From: Gymnogyps californianus
Lineage: Eukaryota > Chordata > Aves > Accipitriformes > Cathartidae
Assembly (NCBI RefSeq): GCF_018139145.2
Contig: NC_059475.1
Location: 13,791,437-13,855,436 of the forward strand
DNA length: 64,000 nucleotides
Direction of reading: 5' to 3'
This document shows positions 11,431 to 24,300 of the stretch, in pieces (position 1 is the first letter of the stretch; each line of letters begins with the position of its first letter). A model generated the notes under the pieces. That model saw only the letters and a program-made list of their open reading frames with translations, was not told the origin of the DNA and did not search any database. Position numbers and translations under genes: made by a program.

Positions 11431-14400
11431 CTGGTCATCTTAGCTGTGGTTTGTTCCCCATGTGGTGAAAGCCTGTATTTCCTGTGCTTGATGTTGAGCA
11501 GACTATTAGAAATATGTACACAGATCCCTGGAAACTGCATGAATAAAAGCAGAGGCAGGAGTTCACGCACACAAACTGAGGGAAGAAATGCTGCTGCAGA
11601 CTTAGACCTCTCCGCTTGAACCCTGCGGAGACTTGTGTCCAAAAACCTGCTGTGCCGTACAACGGGAGGGAATGAGCTGTGGGTGGGTGATGGCTGGGAA
11701 CCGTCGGTGTCTCTGGCTGGGTCCCACCAAGGCTGCTGTGCAGTGCTGAGTTGCTGGCTGAGAGGTGTCTCGCTTTTCACATCTATGAATTTAGACAGAG
11801 CATTTCCATGGCCAGGAGTGCTTGTTGGCTGGCTGATACGGTGTCTCCAGTCTGGGCTGCGAGGAACAGGCTCCCTCCAGCCCTGCCAACAGGTGCCTAG
11901 GCATTGATCAGAATATTAATTTCAAGGCTTTAATAGTCAGTGGGGTTTTCCTGTGGGACATCACTTGTCCAGGTCTGAGCTGCGGCGAGAGCTGATGTCA
12001 GGGTTTGAATGTGACCGGGCGCTGACACAGCATCCCTTTTCGCAGCCCTTTTCGCTTACTCTGTGCCAGGTGCTTTGACCTCCCACGTAACAAAAGCAGT
12101 CGGATTTGAGGCATCTCCTGTAGAAAAGCTCTGAACTGTGTTCCTGCTGCGATGCTTTCTGCAATGATTTTCAAGGTTATGCAATTCATGTGCAACCCAC
12201 TGGACTGTACCAAACACATTACTTTGTATGGTGAGTGTCACTTTAATACAGTGCACCAGTAGCTGTAAAGGATGGCTGCAATTCTATTTATTTTGTCTTC
12301 TTGCTTTATCTTAGATTTACCCCCCCTTTCCTCTAATAAATAGACACCGAATACTTTTTTTTCTGATGTGACTTAATTGGTTACTGGTCCTGGGACGCGT
12401 GTGTGTTCTCTGAATTGCAAACGCCAAATGCAGTGCAGCTTGGTGCTGCTCTGCCTGTTGCATGAAAGGCTTTTATGTACGTCTATGTTGAATAATGGCT
12501 AAACAGAAGCAAAATACCACTAGACACTTAGTATGCTTCAGAATATTGCCTGTAATCTGAACCTACCTCAGACGTGTGGATTGATTGAGTGATTTTTCTT
12601 CATAAACAGATGTTTTGGGTTGGGAGACCCATTATAAAATGTGTGGCCTCATCCCCTTTTATTCCCCTAAAAATGGAATAGCAATTAAAAGGCCACCTAT
12701 AGCCGCCTATGGATAGGTGGTGTTTTAATTGCTATTCCATTTTAGTGCCTTTTGGGGTTGGGGGAGGTTGTCTTTTGAGAAACTGTAGAGTTGATAGTCT
12801 TTTTGTAGAGGCTATTGCAGGCAGCCACACTGGGGCTATTGAAGGAGCAGCTTGTTGCCCAAATGTTTTGATTCCTTGCTTTGAAATAGGCTGCCAGACA
12901 GTCGCTGCCTCTGCCTGTGCTCCAGAGTGATGGCTACCCACCTGCCTGTGGGGTCTGCTGTAATTCAACACACAATGGCAGTGCGCGGGTGTTGTCCCAT
13001 GGTGAGGATGGGAGCAGTAAAACCAAACCAAAACCCCTCACCAAACAAGCTGGGGGGGTTATTCAGATTTAGTTCAGATTCTTAAGAGTTTTGGTACCAG
13101 TTTAAAAACGAAGCCCTTTGGAGAATGGTACTTAAACCTTCCAGAAAGCATTTTTTTCTTGGCTTAGGTGGTCTCCTTACTTCAGAAGGAAGGGAGGAGG
13201 AAAGTGTAACTTTTCAGAGCTGCTTGGCTAATGCCAGCTAATGGCTCTGCAGCTGCCAGATCTCTCATACATCACTGGGAAAGCCATAGAAATGTCACCC
13301 GAGAGGCAGGAGCATGCTGGAGGAGAGGGTTGCCTGTGCGGGAAATCCCACTCTACCGTTGGATGAATAAAAATGGCACTTGGTTGGTGTGAGCCATGCC
13401 TTGCTGCGTACATGAGTCCCCACGCTGGCTCTGCAGAGGAGGTGTATCTGAGCTGGGCCAGTTTGGATGTGTCTGGGGATAGGGGTGGTTTGGTGGGTTT
13501 TTTTGATATGTGGCAATGCAACAGGTTGAGTCAGCAAACCCAGCAGAATGATGGAGCAGAAGATAGCCCAGGAACTTGGAGAAAAAAATGGGTGATGGAC
13601 TGGTAAATGGGACAAAATAATCAGTAAGTTGAAAGAGCGATGGTAAGGTCTAGTCTCAGTGGCTGCCATCTATATGGTACTGGCAGCACGGTGATGCGGT
13701 GTAGAGGAAGCCTGGAGCCAAGGATGAAACACAGTTACCAACGTTAGCTGAGAGAGGTGGCACACATGAGAGCAGGGAGGATGCAGAGGTCCAGCAGTCA
13801 CAGGGGATGTTACCAGAGCAACATGGGTCTCCTCCTGGGGAGGTAAACATCAGGGTGGTTTATTATGAGAGACTGAACCTCCACAAAGAGCACCCCTGGC
13901 TCCAGGGCAAGGCAGGAACCAAGCCCTGCACGCCCCAGCTGGAGCACGGGGGGAGGCTCAACCAGTACCAGCCCGCACCGTGAAGGAATGACGTCCCTTC
14001 CAGTCGTGCACATTAAATACAAGGTCCAGCAGCGTGCTACTTGGATGCCAACATCTCTTCGGTTTGCTCAGTGGTCCCTGACATGGGCCAGGCTGGAGCC
14101 CTCTCTCGCTACCGCTATGGCAGCACAGACAGACTCGCACCTTGCCAAAACACCCTTCTGTCCAGGGAAGGCGAGGGGGGGTTAGTTACACCCCGGGCAT
14201 AACTCACATGTGATGGCATCTTGTTGCCTCCCTGCACTTGCCCTTGCTGTGAAATGCAGGCAGTGCTCCTGCACTGGGGGTGCAGGGGCTTCATTTCTGA
14301 CGAGCAGCCCTCTTGATTTGTCACCATGGCTGTAGATCCAATTCCTGATGCCCAACAAGGAATTTCACAACGCTGTTTCATGCAAAAGCCCCGTCTGGCA

Positions 14401-17400
14401 GCTGGGTGGGTGGGAGGAAAGCCTGGGACAGGACACGGTTGCTTCTGTTGAATGGGGTGCGGCAAATGTCCGGTTGTCTTATATTGTAAAAAAAAAAAAT
14501 ACAAGGGAGAAATTGTGCAGCATCTGTATCCCTCTTTTCTGTGTCTGCACAGCAGACAAGGCCCACCTGCCACAGCCCATGCCCTGGAGGGCGCTGGAAG
14601 TGGGATTTCCTTAAAAATAAAAATCCCAGGAGGACAATGCAATCATGAATTTTTGTCTGAATGCTGCAAATGTGCTTAATAGAAACAAGCGCTGGAGTGC
14701 AGACCTGCTGTTGAATAATCACTTCCACTCTACGAAGCAGAGCACGGAAACCTTTTGATGGTGTTATAGTCATCACTTGGCATAAATATTCATTCAAGGA
14801 ATCAGAGCAGAGTAAATGGCATTTTAGACTCTAATCATTTAGTATTAGCAGATAGCCTTTTTACTGCTAAAGATAACCACTGCTTAATCAGTTTAGTGAC
14901 CACTGGCATATAGTATGACATTTAAGCTTGTGCCTCAGTCCCCACGTTGAGGACACGGCTGCCGGTGACCCCTCTTCTGCCCAAGTCTCCATCGTTCCCA
15001 AAGTCGGCCCAGCCGCTGCCAGCTGCCAACCACACGCAATTGGCTTTAACTTCTGAATTATCTGCCATTTGCCTCCTTATCTTAGATCAAAGTGGTATTT
15101 TAAGTTCATACTACAAATGTTAAAATCTAGGATCTTTTCTCTTGGTTTTTTTTTGTAGTTGGGGCTAATGGCTGATCCCAGCACAGCCTGATTTTGAGAT
15201 TAAAAACAAGCCAATATTTAAAGGCAATCAAAATCTCAAGCTGCTTCTCCATTCATCTTTAATGCTGGTGTAATTGCTGCACAGATTCTGGCTCTTCCTA
15301 CAGTCTTAATTTTTTTTTTTTTTGGTGCATGCCTTTGTCTTTCAGAGGGATGTTATACTTCCCTGAGCAGCATTAGCGCTATTGAGCACTCCGTTATCGA
15401 CAATCCAGCTCACCCGATTTCATATCTTGCCAAACAAGTTAATCTAATATTAACAGCAGTTTGTTACCTCGTTGTTAGCTTAATTTACTTTACAAGAAAT
15501 GCTATATTTGCATTTCATCCCTCTGTCATTGGCTTGCAAACCATGCTTCCCAATGCCAAGAATGGATCACACTGTTTTGTGCAAGTCTCTCGGTGTGGCG
15601 TTGCCATGCAGAGGAGGGGGCCATCACCCCAACCAGGCATTTTCGCTAATTGGCCAGGCAGGGATGTGGGGAGTTGGAAGGAGGATTTTGAAAGCCATAG
15701 AGCAGGTCCTGGAAATGCAATATTCACAATAGCACAAATACCGCTGCTGCTCTTCCAGTAATATAGCTGAGTTGTAGACAGTAGTTTTCCCTGGTGGCAA
15801 ATGTATACAGTAAATGTCTTTAGTATGGAAATCAGCAGACATATGGGCACAGCGGCAGACATTTGCAACACCAACAGGTTCCTCAGGCTTTTAGGGAGTG
15901 CTCCCATGCCAGGACTCGCCGAGGTCTCTCCGCTGTCGTGGCGGGGCCCTGCACCTCACTTCCAAATTGCTGGGGTGGCAGGGGAAAACTGTGAGCAAAG
16001 CCTTCCAAGCAGTTGCTCAAAAGGCGCTTCCTCGAACAACCCAGCTCCCAGCCCTCAGCACCTCTCAGATGGGAAGGCTTTTCTCCAGTAGCCACACAGA
16101 GCCATGCCGGCTGCGGGGCTGGGAGGGGTGGTGGGACGGGGCTGGGGATGCCCCGTGGTGGCAGTAGGTGACGTCAGTGACTCGGTGCCCAAGGCTTGTC
16201 CCCCCTAGGTTAGGGGATGTTGCTGGAGATGGAGACGGCTTTTGTGAGGGTTAGTTTCTGGCATAATTCTTGATTAGCTCACTATGTGCCGTATTGCTAA
16301 ACCCTGTCCCTATTTATGGGACGCTGGCTTTCCACCTGCTCTAGCGATCGCTGCCTTCCGTTGTACCGGCCAGCAAGTGGCGGAGTTGCCTGCACTGAGT
16401 CTATAATATTATTTCCAAAAGGGAAGGCACAGCAGTGGGGTGATGCCACTGATGCCACTGATGTCCCCAACATCAGCCTCTCGCACAAAAATGGGCTTTT
16501 TAGCAGAGGAGGAGGTTGGAAACATTTTGCTATGGGAGGCCATTCAGATGCGGGGCTGGTCCCTGGCTGCCGGTCCCACTGTGCCCTGACTCATCAGGTT
16601 GCTCCAGCTTCTCCTCTGCTGGCACTCATCTCTCCAATCAAGCCGCGTTTGAATTGACCCAGGGAGGGGAATTCAGGGCATGCACCCCTGTGCTCTCTGT
16701 AGGCAGCAAGAACCAGCCCCCAGGGCGAGGTATCTCCTGCAGCAGCCTCTGGGGCAGGGCTGAGCCCCCACCAGAGGCACTGGCTTTGGGGGGAGCCCCA
16801 GTTTGCACAGCTCCATTTAGGTATCTCAGCTTACAGGAACCAAATGACTCTGTCTGTCTGTCCGTCTCGCTCTGGTTTTAATAGCAAAACCCCGAAGGAT
16901 GCCAAGGATGGCTCTGGCCAGGCTGAGATGCCTGGCGGAGTGGCTGCTTTGTGATGCTGAAGAAGGTTTTTAATGAAGGTCTGAGAGAAAGCAGGGTTGG
17001 AGGAGTAGGAGCAGTTGCTGGGAGCAGAGTTTGGTCCTGGAGAAGCAGCAGGAGCCAGAGAGGTGGATTGAAGCAGGGGATCAGCTGTGGACAAAAGTAC
17101 CAAATATTGGTAGATTATTGTGAGCAACTGCAGGGCAAGTGCCCAAAACAGAGATCAATTTTGCCACAAAAGCACTCTGAAACATCTCAGAAGTAATATA
17201 AACATTAGTATAAGTGTAAATATAAGTAATATGAATATAAATGTATTGCACTGACCACAGATCCACAGCTTTGAGGCCGGTGCAGGCTCCTGCGGCTGTC
17301 CCAGCAAAACCTCCCCGGCCAAGGCTTCGGGCAGCAGGGCAGCCTGTGGGGGGATGATTTAAGTTGCTGCTGCATCGCTCCTGATGGCCAATCCTCCCTC

Positions 17401-18540
17401 CACCTCAGGCCTGAAAAATCACTCTCCCCGGGGCGTTTGCCTGTGCCAGCAGCTGAGTGCCAAAGCCGGAGGCTCCCATGCCAGTGCCCAGTGCTGGATC
17501 TGCTCCCACCACTGCGTGGAGCACCATTAGCTCAACACGTAAAGACAAATGCTGCCGAGCAGGCAAATGGGTCGGATGTTGGAAAAGGAGCGTGAATCAG
17601 ACTCAGGTACATACACACACATCCTCTCTAAACCATGGGCAATTTTTTCCCCCCAGGTGATGGAGGGGAGGCAGCAGGGGCTCGACTGGGTGAGCGGCTT
17701 TGGGTACGCTGTAAAATGAAAGTGCTCTGGCAAGCGGAGGTGTGATGGTCCGAGCCTGTGACCCGGGCTCAGGTTTGCCCCTGGGAGACTGGAATGGTTG
17801 GGCTTGTGGAAATTTGTGGGCTGTTGGACTTGCCCCCGGGCCACATCAGCGAGCTCCATCGGACCCAGCGTGACACCTTTCTGCTTGGGCAGGGGCAGCA
17901 GGAGGAGCGGGTGGCGACACTGCGTGCTGCAGAGGTGCCCTCCAAAATTTGCAGCCAGCCCCACCAGGCTCCGTCCAAGGCATGGCCAGCAGCACGGCAT
18001 GCCAGCCCCAGACACCCACCCCGCGCGCAGCCAGCGAGCCACCTGCACACCTGCAGCAAGACTGGGGCAGGTGTCACCATCACCCCCGACCTTTTTCCAC
18101 TGGCATCTGCTAGGTGACATCCCTACTGCCCAGGACAGCGCTGAGCATCCCTCAGGCCCCAGAGACACGGAGTCTGAGCCCCTTGGAAACGCTGCCCTTC
18201 GCCCCCGGTCAGTGCCCGGTTGGTGCCGGCGGGTGCAGTGTGGTAGCATGCCCGTGGGCTGCACCAGGGCCGTGGTCACCTTGCAGACCCAGTGGCAATG
18301 CAGAAATCTGCATTTAGGCCCCACCACTGACTGGCCACATGAAGCTGAAGTCCCAGGAGCTTCCTGGCATGAACATTTCAGTAACAAAAAGAAATTTATT
18401 TTGAGAAGAGCAAGAAGTTGTTGAGTTGCTCCTTTTGTTTCTCAGTGCTGCAAAATACACGTAGCTCGCACCTTTTCTTATCACTAAGCTGTGCCGAAGC
18501 AAGACCAATCGGGCAAATCAGTTCTCCCCGTGCAGGCTAG
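11431..18540. other. Intergenic DNA downstream of LMO1
   Basis: I recognise no gene here. The stretch contains the 79-nt hairpin at 12667-12745, listed separately. GC-rich sections (13.7-14.3 kb, 15.9-16.8 kb, 17.3-18.3 kb) carry overlapping open frames on both strands. AT-rich blocks, such as 14.8-15.5 kb and 17165-17250, have short poly-A or poly-T runs. The longest open frame is on the minus strand at 17527-18387 (286 codons). It overlaps frames of 208 and 119 codons on the other strand, is rich in Pro, Gly, Ser and Cys, and matches no family I know. Confidence 0.7.
12667..12745. repeat. Near-perfect 79-nt inverted repeat (hairpin)
   Basis: Left arm 12667-12700 and right arm 12713-12745 are reverse complements except for one extra A in the left A-run and a two-base internal mismatch (one G-G, one G-T wobble). 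A 12-base loop lies at 12701-12712. The inner arm pairs CCACCTAT with ATAGGTGG, and the outer part contains ATGGAATAGCAATTAAAA and its complement. Both strands could fold into a stem of more than 30 bp. It lies 1.25 kb downstream of the LMO1 polyadenylation signal. Candidate explanations are a microRNA-like precursor, a tiny palindromic transposon, or a quasi-palindrome made by template switching. The sequence does not decide, and I recognise no known microRNA seed. Confidence 0.85.
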
Positions 18541-18545
18541 CCAGG

Positions 18546-19141
18546 TGTCGTGGTTTAACCCCAGCCAGCAACTAAGCACCACGCAGTCACTTGTTCACTC
18601 CTCCCCACTCCCAGTGGGATGGGGAGGAGAATCAAAAATAAGTAAAACTCATGGGTTGAGATAAGAACAGTTTAATAACTAAAGTAAAATAAAATGTAAT
18701 ACTAACAACAACAACAATAATAATAATATAATAATAATAATAGTAATGAAAAGGAATATAACAAAGAAAAAAAAAACCAAAGAAAAAAACCAGTGATGCA
18801 CAATGCAATTGCTCACCACCCACTGATGGATGCCCCAGCAGTGATCTGGCCCTCCTGGCCAACTCCCCCCAGTTTATATACTGAGCATGACGTTCCATGG
18901 TATGGAATACCCCTTTGGCTAGTTCGGCTCAGCTGTCCTGGCTATGCTCCCTCCCAGCTTCTGGTACACCTGCTCGCTGGCAGAGCATGGGTAACTGAAA
19001 AATCCTTAACTTAGGATAAGCGCTACTGAGCAACAACTGAAACATCAGTGTGTTATCAACATTATTCTCACACTAAATCCAAAACACACTGTACCAGCTA
19101 CTAGGAAGAAAATTAACTCTATCCCAGCTGAAACCAGGACA
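18546..19141 (-). mobile_element. Solo LTR of an endogenous retrovirus, copy 1
   Basis: The 596-bp element has retroviral TG...CA ends: TGTCGTGGTTTAACC at the left, CCAGGACA at the right. It is flanked by a perfect 5-bp duplication CCAGG (18541-18545 and 19142-19146). Read on the minus strand it has LTR landmarks in order: a TATATAAAC TATA-type box at 18872-18880, an AT-rich trinucleotide tract, and an ATTAAA polyadenylation signal at 18671-18676. No internal retroviral coding sequence adjoins it, so it is a solo LTR left by LTR-LTR recombination. The family is one I recall as common in neoavian birds, and a 5-bp duplication is usual for ERVL-like elements. The exact family name needs a repeat-library search. 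The TAA/ACA-type microsatellite inside (about 18703-18746) differs from that in copy 2. Confidence 0.93.
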
Positions 19142-19166
19142 CCAGGCCGGCGCTGGGATGGCAGGC

Positions 19167-19206
19167 GCTGCCTGCCGGGTGCTGCCTGCTGGGTGCTGCC
19201 CGGTGG
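19167..19206. repeat. GC-rich 14-bp tandem repeat, about 2.5 units
   Basis: GCTGCCTGCCGGGT (19167-19180) is followed by GCTGCCTGCTGGGT (19181-19194, one difference) and a partial, degenerate third unit. It begins about 25 bases beyond the LTR end. It is a short minisatellite with no evident function. Confidence 0.65.
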
Positions 19207-21744
19207 CTGACTGCGGGTGGGTAGATGGGGCTTGCTGCTCCTTTTAGCCCTCGCTGGTAATACTGCTGGAAAGAGATGTTGCTAATGCAACCCGAGCTTT
19301 TATGGGCAATTTTACTAAGAAATGACCTTGGGAACAGCTTTATTATTATTAAATAGAATCAAGTATTTACTTAAAGGTCTTAACATCCCTGTAGAAACCG
19401 TAGAAAATTGTTGGGTTTTTTTAATGAAAACCTTGTTCAAAACCAGTGTTTCACTCCGGGGCTTGTCTTGCGGCCCTGTGCGGGTGCATCCCGGCAGCGG
19501 GTACCTGCACGTGGTGCGAGCGCCAAGGCAGGGAAAGCGCCAGTTCCCTCTGGTCTGTCTCTTCCTCTGCAGCTCACCTGGCTTTTCTCACCCTTAAGAT
19601 GCTTTCCTGTGCACTTTGCCATCAGTGTCTATCCTAATGTAAGGGGGGACTGACCCTGCCCGCAGCGGGCTGCTGGGGCCGACAACAGGCGTACGGCCGT
19701 GCTGCAGCACCCTGGTGCATTTGGGCACATGGGCAAATCGTGCCAGTCGCAGAGACCATGCTGCCGTTACCACCAGTTTTTAAGAATGGCTTTTCAATAA
19801 TCTGTTATCTAACATAAGTAACTCCTTTAATGTTCAATGCTTAGGTTCTCACTCTAATAATCACACTACAGTATTGAAAACTAACTAAAGGCAGAAGGCG
19901 GGACTTCTGTTTGCAGTTTGGTTTTCTGAAAAAGCATATCTTTGTCTGTCATAATTTTTTTTTTAATTGTTATTTCTTAAATTCTTGCCGAACACAGCCC
20001 AGAGATGCAGTGAAGTGCTTTGCCTCGGTAGCACACACAGTGCTGTAACAGGAGCCCTGGGGGGCTGAGGTGATGCCCTCTCTTCTGCCTGCCACGGAGG
20101 AGGGGGAAAGGTGTCCCAAAAGTCCCAATGGGAACACAAAGGTTCAGGACTCAACATCCTCCAGAGGAGGATGTCTTGCCTCTGCACCCAAGGAGGCTCT
20201 GGGAAACCCCAGCCTTTGGCAAGAAACGTCAACATTACTGCTCAACCGTGGCCGCACCAGCAGGCCTGGGGGCTGCTGCCAGCCACACCGCGCTGCGTCC
20301 CCTCACCCCGAGTGGGGAGCAGCAGTCTCATAAATAATTCCTCAGTGTAATGGCAATGTTGTAAAACATGAATATTTAGTGCATGCTTAATAGTTGTTTA
20401 TTCATAGTTAAATGTCAGCTGGTGAAAACATATTTAAAAGGCTTCCTTCCCGGGGAAGCACAAGCTGCCGGAGGAGATGGGCTGCAAAGGCAGCCCTGAA
20501 AAATCACTGTTTCTTGCTGTGCTGAAGCCCGGGGCTGTGGTGACAGACCCCTGCACTCTCCGGCTGCGTTGTGTCCCCACTTGCTGGGGACCAGACCTGC
20601 GGGAGCCAGCACTGTCCCATTCTCAACTGGTCCATCTGCCACTGACAGGGGGTTTCGCACTTGTGCTGGGGCTAAATTTGGCCAAAACTGTGCTGGTTCT
20701 CCTGGTACACTTGTGTAACCAATATGGCTGAGCTGCGGGGACGCTGGCGGGGCGGGCTGGGGGGTCAGCGCACCCCAGCGCAGGCTATGGGGTGGCGGGC
20801 ATTTTGCAGGACAGGGCTGCTGCGACAGTGGCTGCGGGGACGCAGCCGAGGGTGCAGGCAGGGCAAGGTGGGAGCGCCTGTCTGCCGCCTGCCCGCTGCC
20901 TGCCCGCTCATGCTCACTAGCACAAATGTTCAACACTTGGGAAGGGGAAAAAAAAAAGAGAGAGAAATAAATTATCAGTAAAGTAAAGCAACACAAACAG
21001 CAACACAAACTTATGAAGGACAATTTTTTTTGCCATAAAGAGGCAAAAATTGGAAGCTTTTGAGGAAAAGAAATGCGTCTGAACTTCTGAGCAAACTAGA
21101 AAGTACTGAAAAGCCCCGCATTGCCGAGCTCCTCTGAGGTAACTTCTGTGCTTGGAGAGAATATTTCAGAAGACATTTTATTCTTTAGAAGATGCCAAAA
21201 ATGCAAGACTTGGCACTTTAACAAAACAGAAAAAGGAAAACACATAATCTTCTTAACTAGTAAGTCTTTGAGCCCAGGATCACATTGTTGCCATATAATA
21301 AAAAGGGATGTTATGCAGTAATTTGGGCAGTTAAGAATTCTGTGCATACTCAAAATCATGACATTTCAAGGACAATAAAGTTTGCTGGCTTGTGGCCATT
21401 GCCCATACGAAGAGAAAACAAAAAACCGGATTGTCAGCTGGTTATTCATACCGCATTACAAAACAAGCCTCCCAACAGGCAAACACTCTTTATTGCTTGT
21501 GTTTTTGCTCCAGAAATATATTTTTTAATTAAAAAAAAAAGAAGTTCTCGCAGCATTCATCTTACAAATGTTAACCCCTTAAAAGACAATTCTGACATAC
21601 TTTGCCGCTGGCTTTTCCACTTTATAAATGTTCTACAGACAAGGAGAAAATCAGAAAGAAAAATTTATTTCTCACATGGCACGAGCTGTCTGTTTCTTTA
21701 TGGGAAAAAAAAAGAATCAAGGCATTCAAGACAGCTTTTATGCT

Positions 21745-21782
21745 ATTAATCATGTAGGATGCAATTAATCATGTGGGATGCT
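21745..21782. repeat. 19-bp tandem duplication
   Basis: ATTAATCATGTAGGATGCA (21745-21763) is followed directly by a second unit (21764-21782) with two substitutions. Each unit carries ATTAATCA, a homeodomain/POU-like word, so the duplication doubles a potential factor site. It is otherwise unexplained. Confidence 0.8.
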
Positions 21783-24044
21783 TTGATTTTTGGGGTGTCT
21801 GACTTGAAATAACGTCTAGGGAGTCTTTTTCCAGATAAAATGTGAAATCCGTGAGCGTGTGCCAAGTGGTGCCCCTATAGCCGCAGCCAGGGTTGAGGAC
21901 AGCCCTGGTTTTGTGAGGGGCTGCAGTGCGGAGCCGGCAGCACTGGCGTGCCGTGGAGGCGGAGGGGTCGGCCCCTGCTCAGCCGGGGCTGGTGGCTGGG
22001 CAAGGCACAGCGAGGAAGGGCACCCACCATGGGTAGGGCGTTATTTTGGCTTGTGGTTGTATAATGTCACTTTACCATGACCTGCTGGGTCATACAGGCT
22101 CCCCTATTGCTGTATTGTTACTACAGCATGTGCTCATGCACAAATGATGATCTCTTTTTCTTTTACAGATGCTTTATGCACTGGCAGGCGATGCCGCTTG
22201 CTTGCGCCACTGCCCATGCTTTCCGGAGACCCTGCTTCGTTGAGTTTAGCCAGAGGCCAGGAAAGCCAAGCTCTGAGCCACATACTGCTTAACCCCACAC
22301 TTTTATCCTTTCATGGCTCTTTACTTCCATGATTTAATTTCTCCCCAAAGAACTTTATTCTGGCTTTTAAATAAAGAATGAGCTTTCTAATAAGTCCTCT
22401 CCTTGCAGAGTCACTGCCCTTTTTAGAAACAGCTGAAGCGTCACGATTATTGCATCGCTGGATAAAATTGTGAAGTCCGAAATCCTGAAAAACTACTAAG
22501 CACCTACATTGAGCTTGATCAAAACCCTGACTACCCCCCTGTGAGTCTCACTGAAACACCGGTGAGGGCAGAGAGCCTCCCCAGTGCACATGGGTACATG
22601 CTTGACCCTCGCTGGGGCACGCTCGGGGACCATGTGACCGTGGCACGAAGGCGAGATGCTGCGGGGACGGTCACCTCCTGGCCGGCGCGGCCGCGGGCAG
22701 TGCTCTGTGGTGCGACTCGCCGCAAGCCACCGCCCGACCATCACTTCGGTTTTCACTTCCAGCAGGTCACCAGCTCTATTGGTGTGACAGCCCACGTGCT
22801 CCTGGTCCCTGGTGGGTCTCGCTGACAAGGTTTTATAAAAATGAGAGTTATCAGTGGCACAGCTCACCCTGATGATCCTTGAACTGTATTTATTCATTTA
22901 TTTGTAGAGAGGCAGGCAGTCCAGGGAAATTAAACAGAAACCTTCCTCGCTGATGGGGGGAAAAGGCAGGTTTCTGACACGCTGCTTCCCACAGGTCGTT
23001 ATCCTGTCTATTTAATTGTCCCAAGGGGTTGTGCTGGAACAGCTGTGGGTTGTTTGCAGCAAGATGCTCAGGGCTATGTCTTCTGCAGACGGTGGGGGAC
23101 CTGGCCTGGGGAGTGATGCTGGGAGCATCTGGTGGGAACAGGTATGGCAGTGAGATGTTCTGGGCTTTTCTGGGCTTTTGTTTGGGCTGAAGAATGCGCA
23201 GGAGGTGTCTGCAGTGCACCTGGGGAATGGGGTGAGCCTCGCAAGGAGGGAGGTGATGGGCATGTGGTATGTGCAGGTGCCACGTAACTCTGACCTCTTG
23301 CTAAGACCTGCAATGGCATGTGAGGAAAAAAATGCCAAATCACCGGTTAAGTCAAATCCCCCAGTCAAAGAACAAATCTCTGCTGTATTATAGCTCTCCT
23401 TTGCTGAATTTCCAGGCCATCTATCATTTTTATCACTTTAAAATGTGGCCAGTGGAAGATGATGGTGCTGGACTCTCTTGGCCGTGCTCACCGCTGTGCC
23501 AAACCTCCCCACGGCTCTCTTCACCTGCCCTGCACCGTGCAGCCCTGCAGGAGGGAGCGAACCCCCTGTTTGGTCACAGGGCTCCCACAAAACTGCCCCC
23601 CTCCTGCCAAGGGGCACAGGCTGCAGGAGCGGGACTGAGCCATGCTGTTGTGGTGGGAGTTTTTCCCTCCCGTCATATAAGTAAGTCTCTCCTGACCACT
23701 ACTCGGGAGAGGCTTGGCCAACAAACTTTTGTAAGTGCTTTTTGGGGAATTGCTTGTTGTTTGTTCGTGGAAATGCACCAGGGTAGATCCTGAACTGATG
23801 CAAATAGGCTCATCTCCCATCAAGTCATTGTATTTTTCTCATCCTCCGAGTCCTGGGTCGGCTCCCTGTTCCTCTGAAGTAGCTCCCGCTTTCTGTGCCG
23901 CCGTTTCCACCCACTGCCTTGCTCACTCCTTGCGTGTCTCCCTCTCCTTCTAAGTTCTTGAGCATCTTTATTTGCAGTGTGATTTGCTCAACCTTCGTTC
24001 TGTGTTTTAATCCATGTCAGTCTCTTCCCTGGCTCTGCCTATAT

Positions 24045-24300
24045 CTGTCATAGTCTGTATTTACCTCGTTTTGATTGCACGTTCTCTGGGACAAAGCGCA
24101 ATGATGCCATTTTGTGGATAATTAAATCTTCCTCATGTGGTCCAGCCAGTGGGATGACCCGTGCTGCGTCGCACAGGAGAGTATAAACTGCCCAAATTTG
24201 CATGCAGAGTCTGTCATCTGCTGTGAATCATTTTGGGATGCTTTTGCATGAGAGAAGCTGTTTAAAAATAAATTGTATTGTATTAGACTAATGGAAGACA
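24045..24300 (+). mobile_element. Possible ancient LINE (L3/CR1-type) 3' end
   Basis: Two segments resemble the 3' tail of old L3/CR1 retroposons as I remember it. The first reads ttgattgcacgttctctggg (24070-24089), where the consensus has a T-rich word, TTGTAAGCTCTTTGGGG. The second, near 24232-24280, reads ttttgggatgcttttgcatg and continues into an AT-rich ttgtattgtatt tail. The order and spacing fit. The match is diverged and judged by eye, so the call is tentative. Confidence 0.3.

Noticed and set aside
17527..18387. 286-codon open frame on the minus strand, with 208- and 119-codon frames opposite
   Set aside because: The region is GC-rich with few stop codons in several frames on both strands. 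The translation is low-complexity Pro/Gly/Ser/Cys with no family match, and there is no splice or promoter context.
20415..21023. 202-codon minus-strand frame
   Set aside because: It overlaps frames on the other strand in a GC-rich patch. The sequence is Pro/Ser/Ala-rich without family features; its hydrophobic start comes from poly-A/T-rich DNA.
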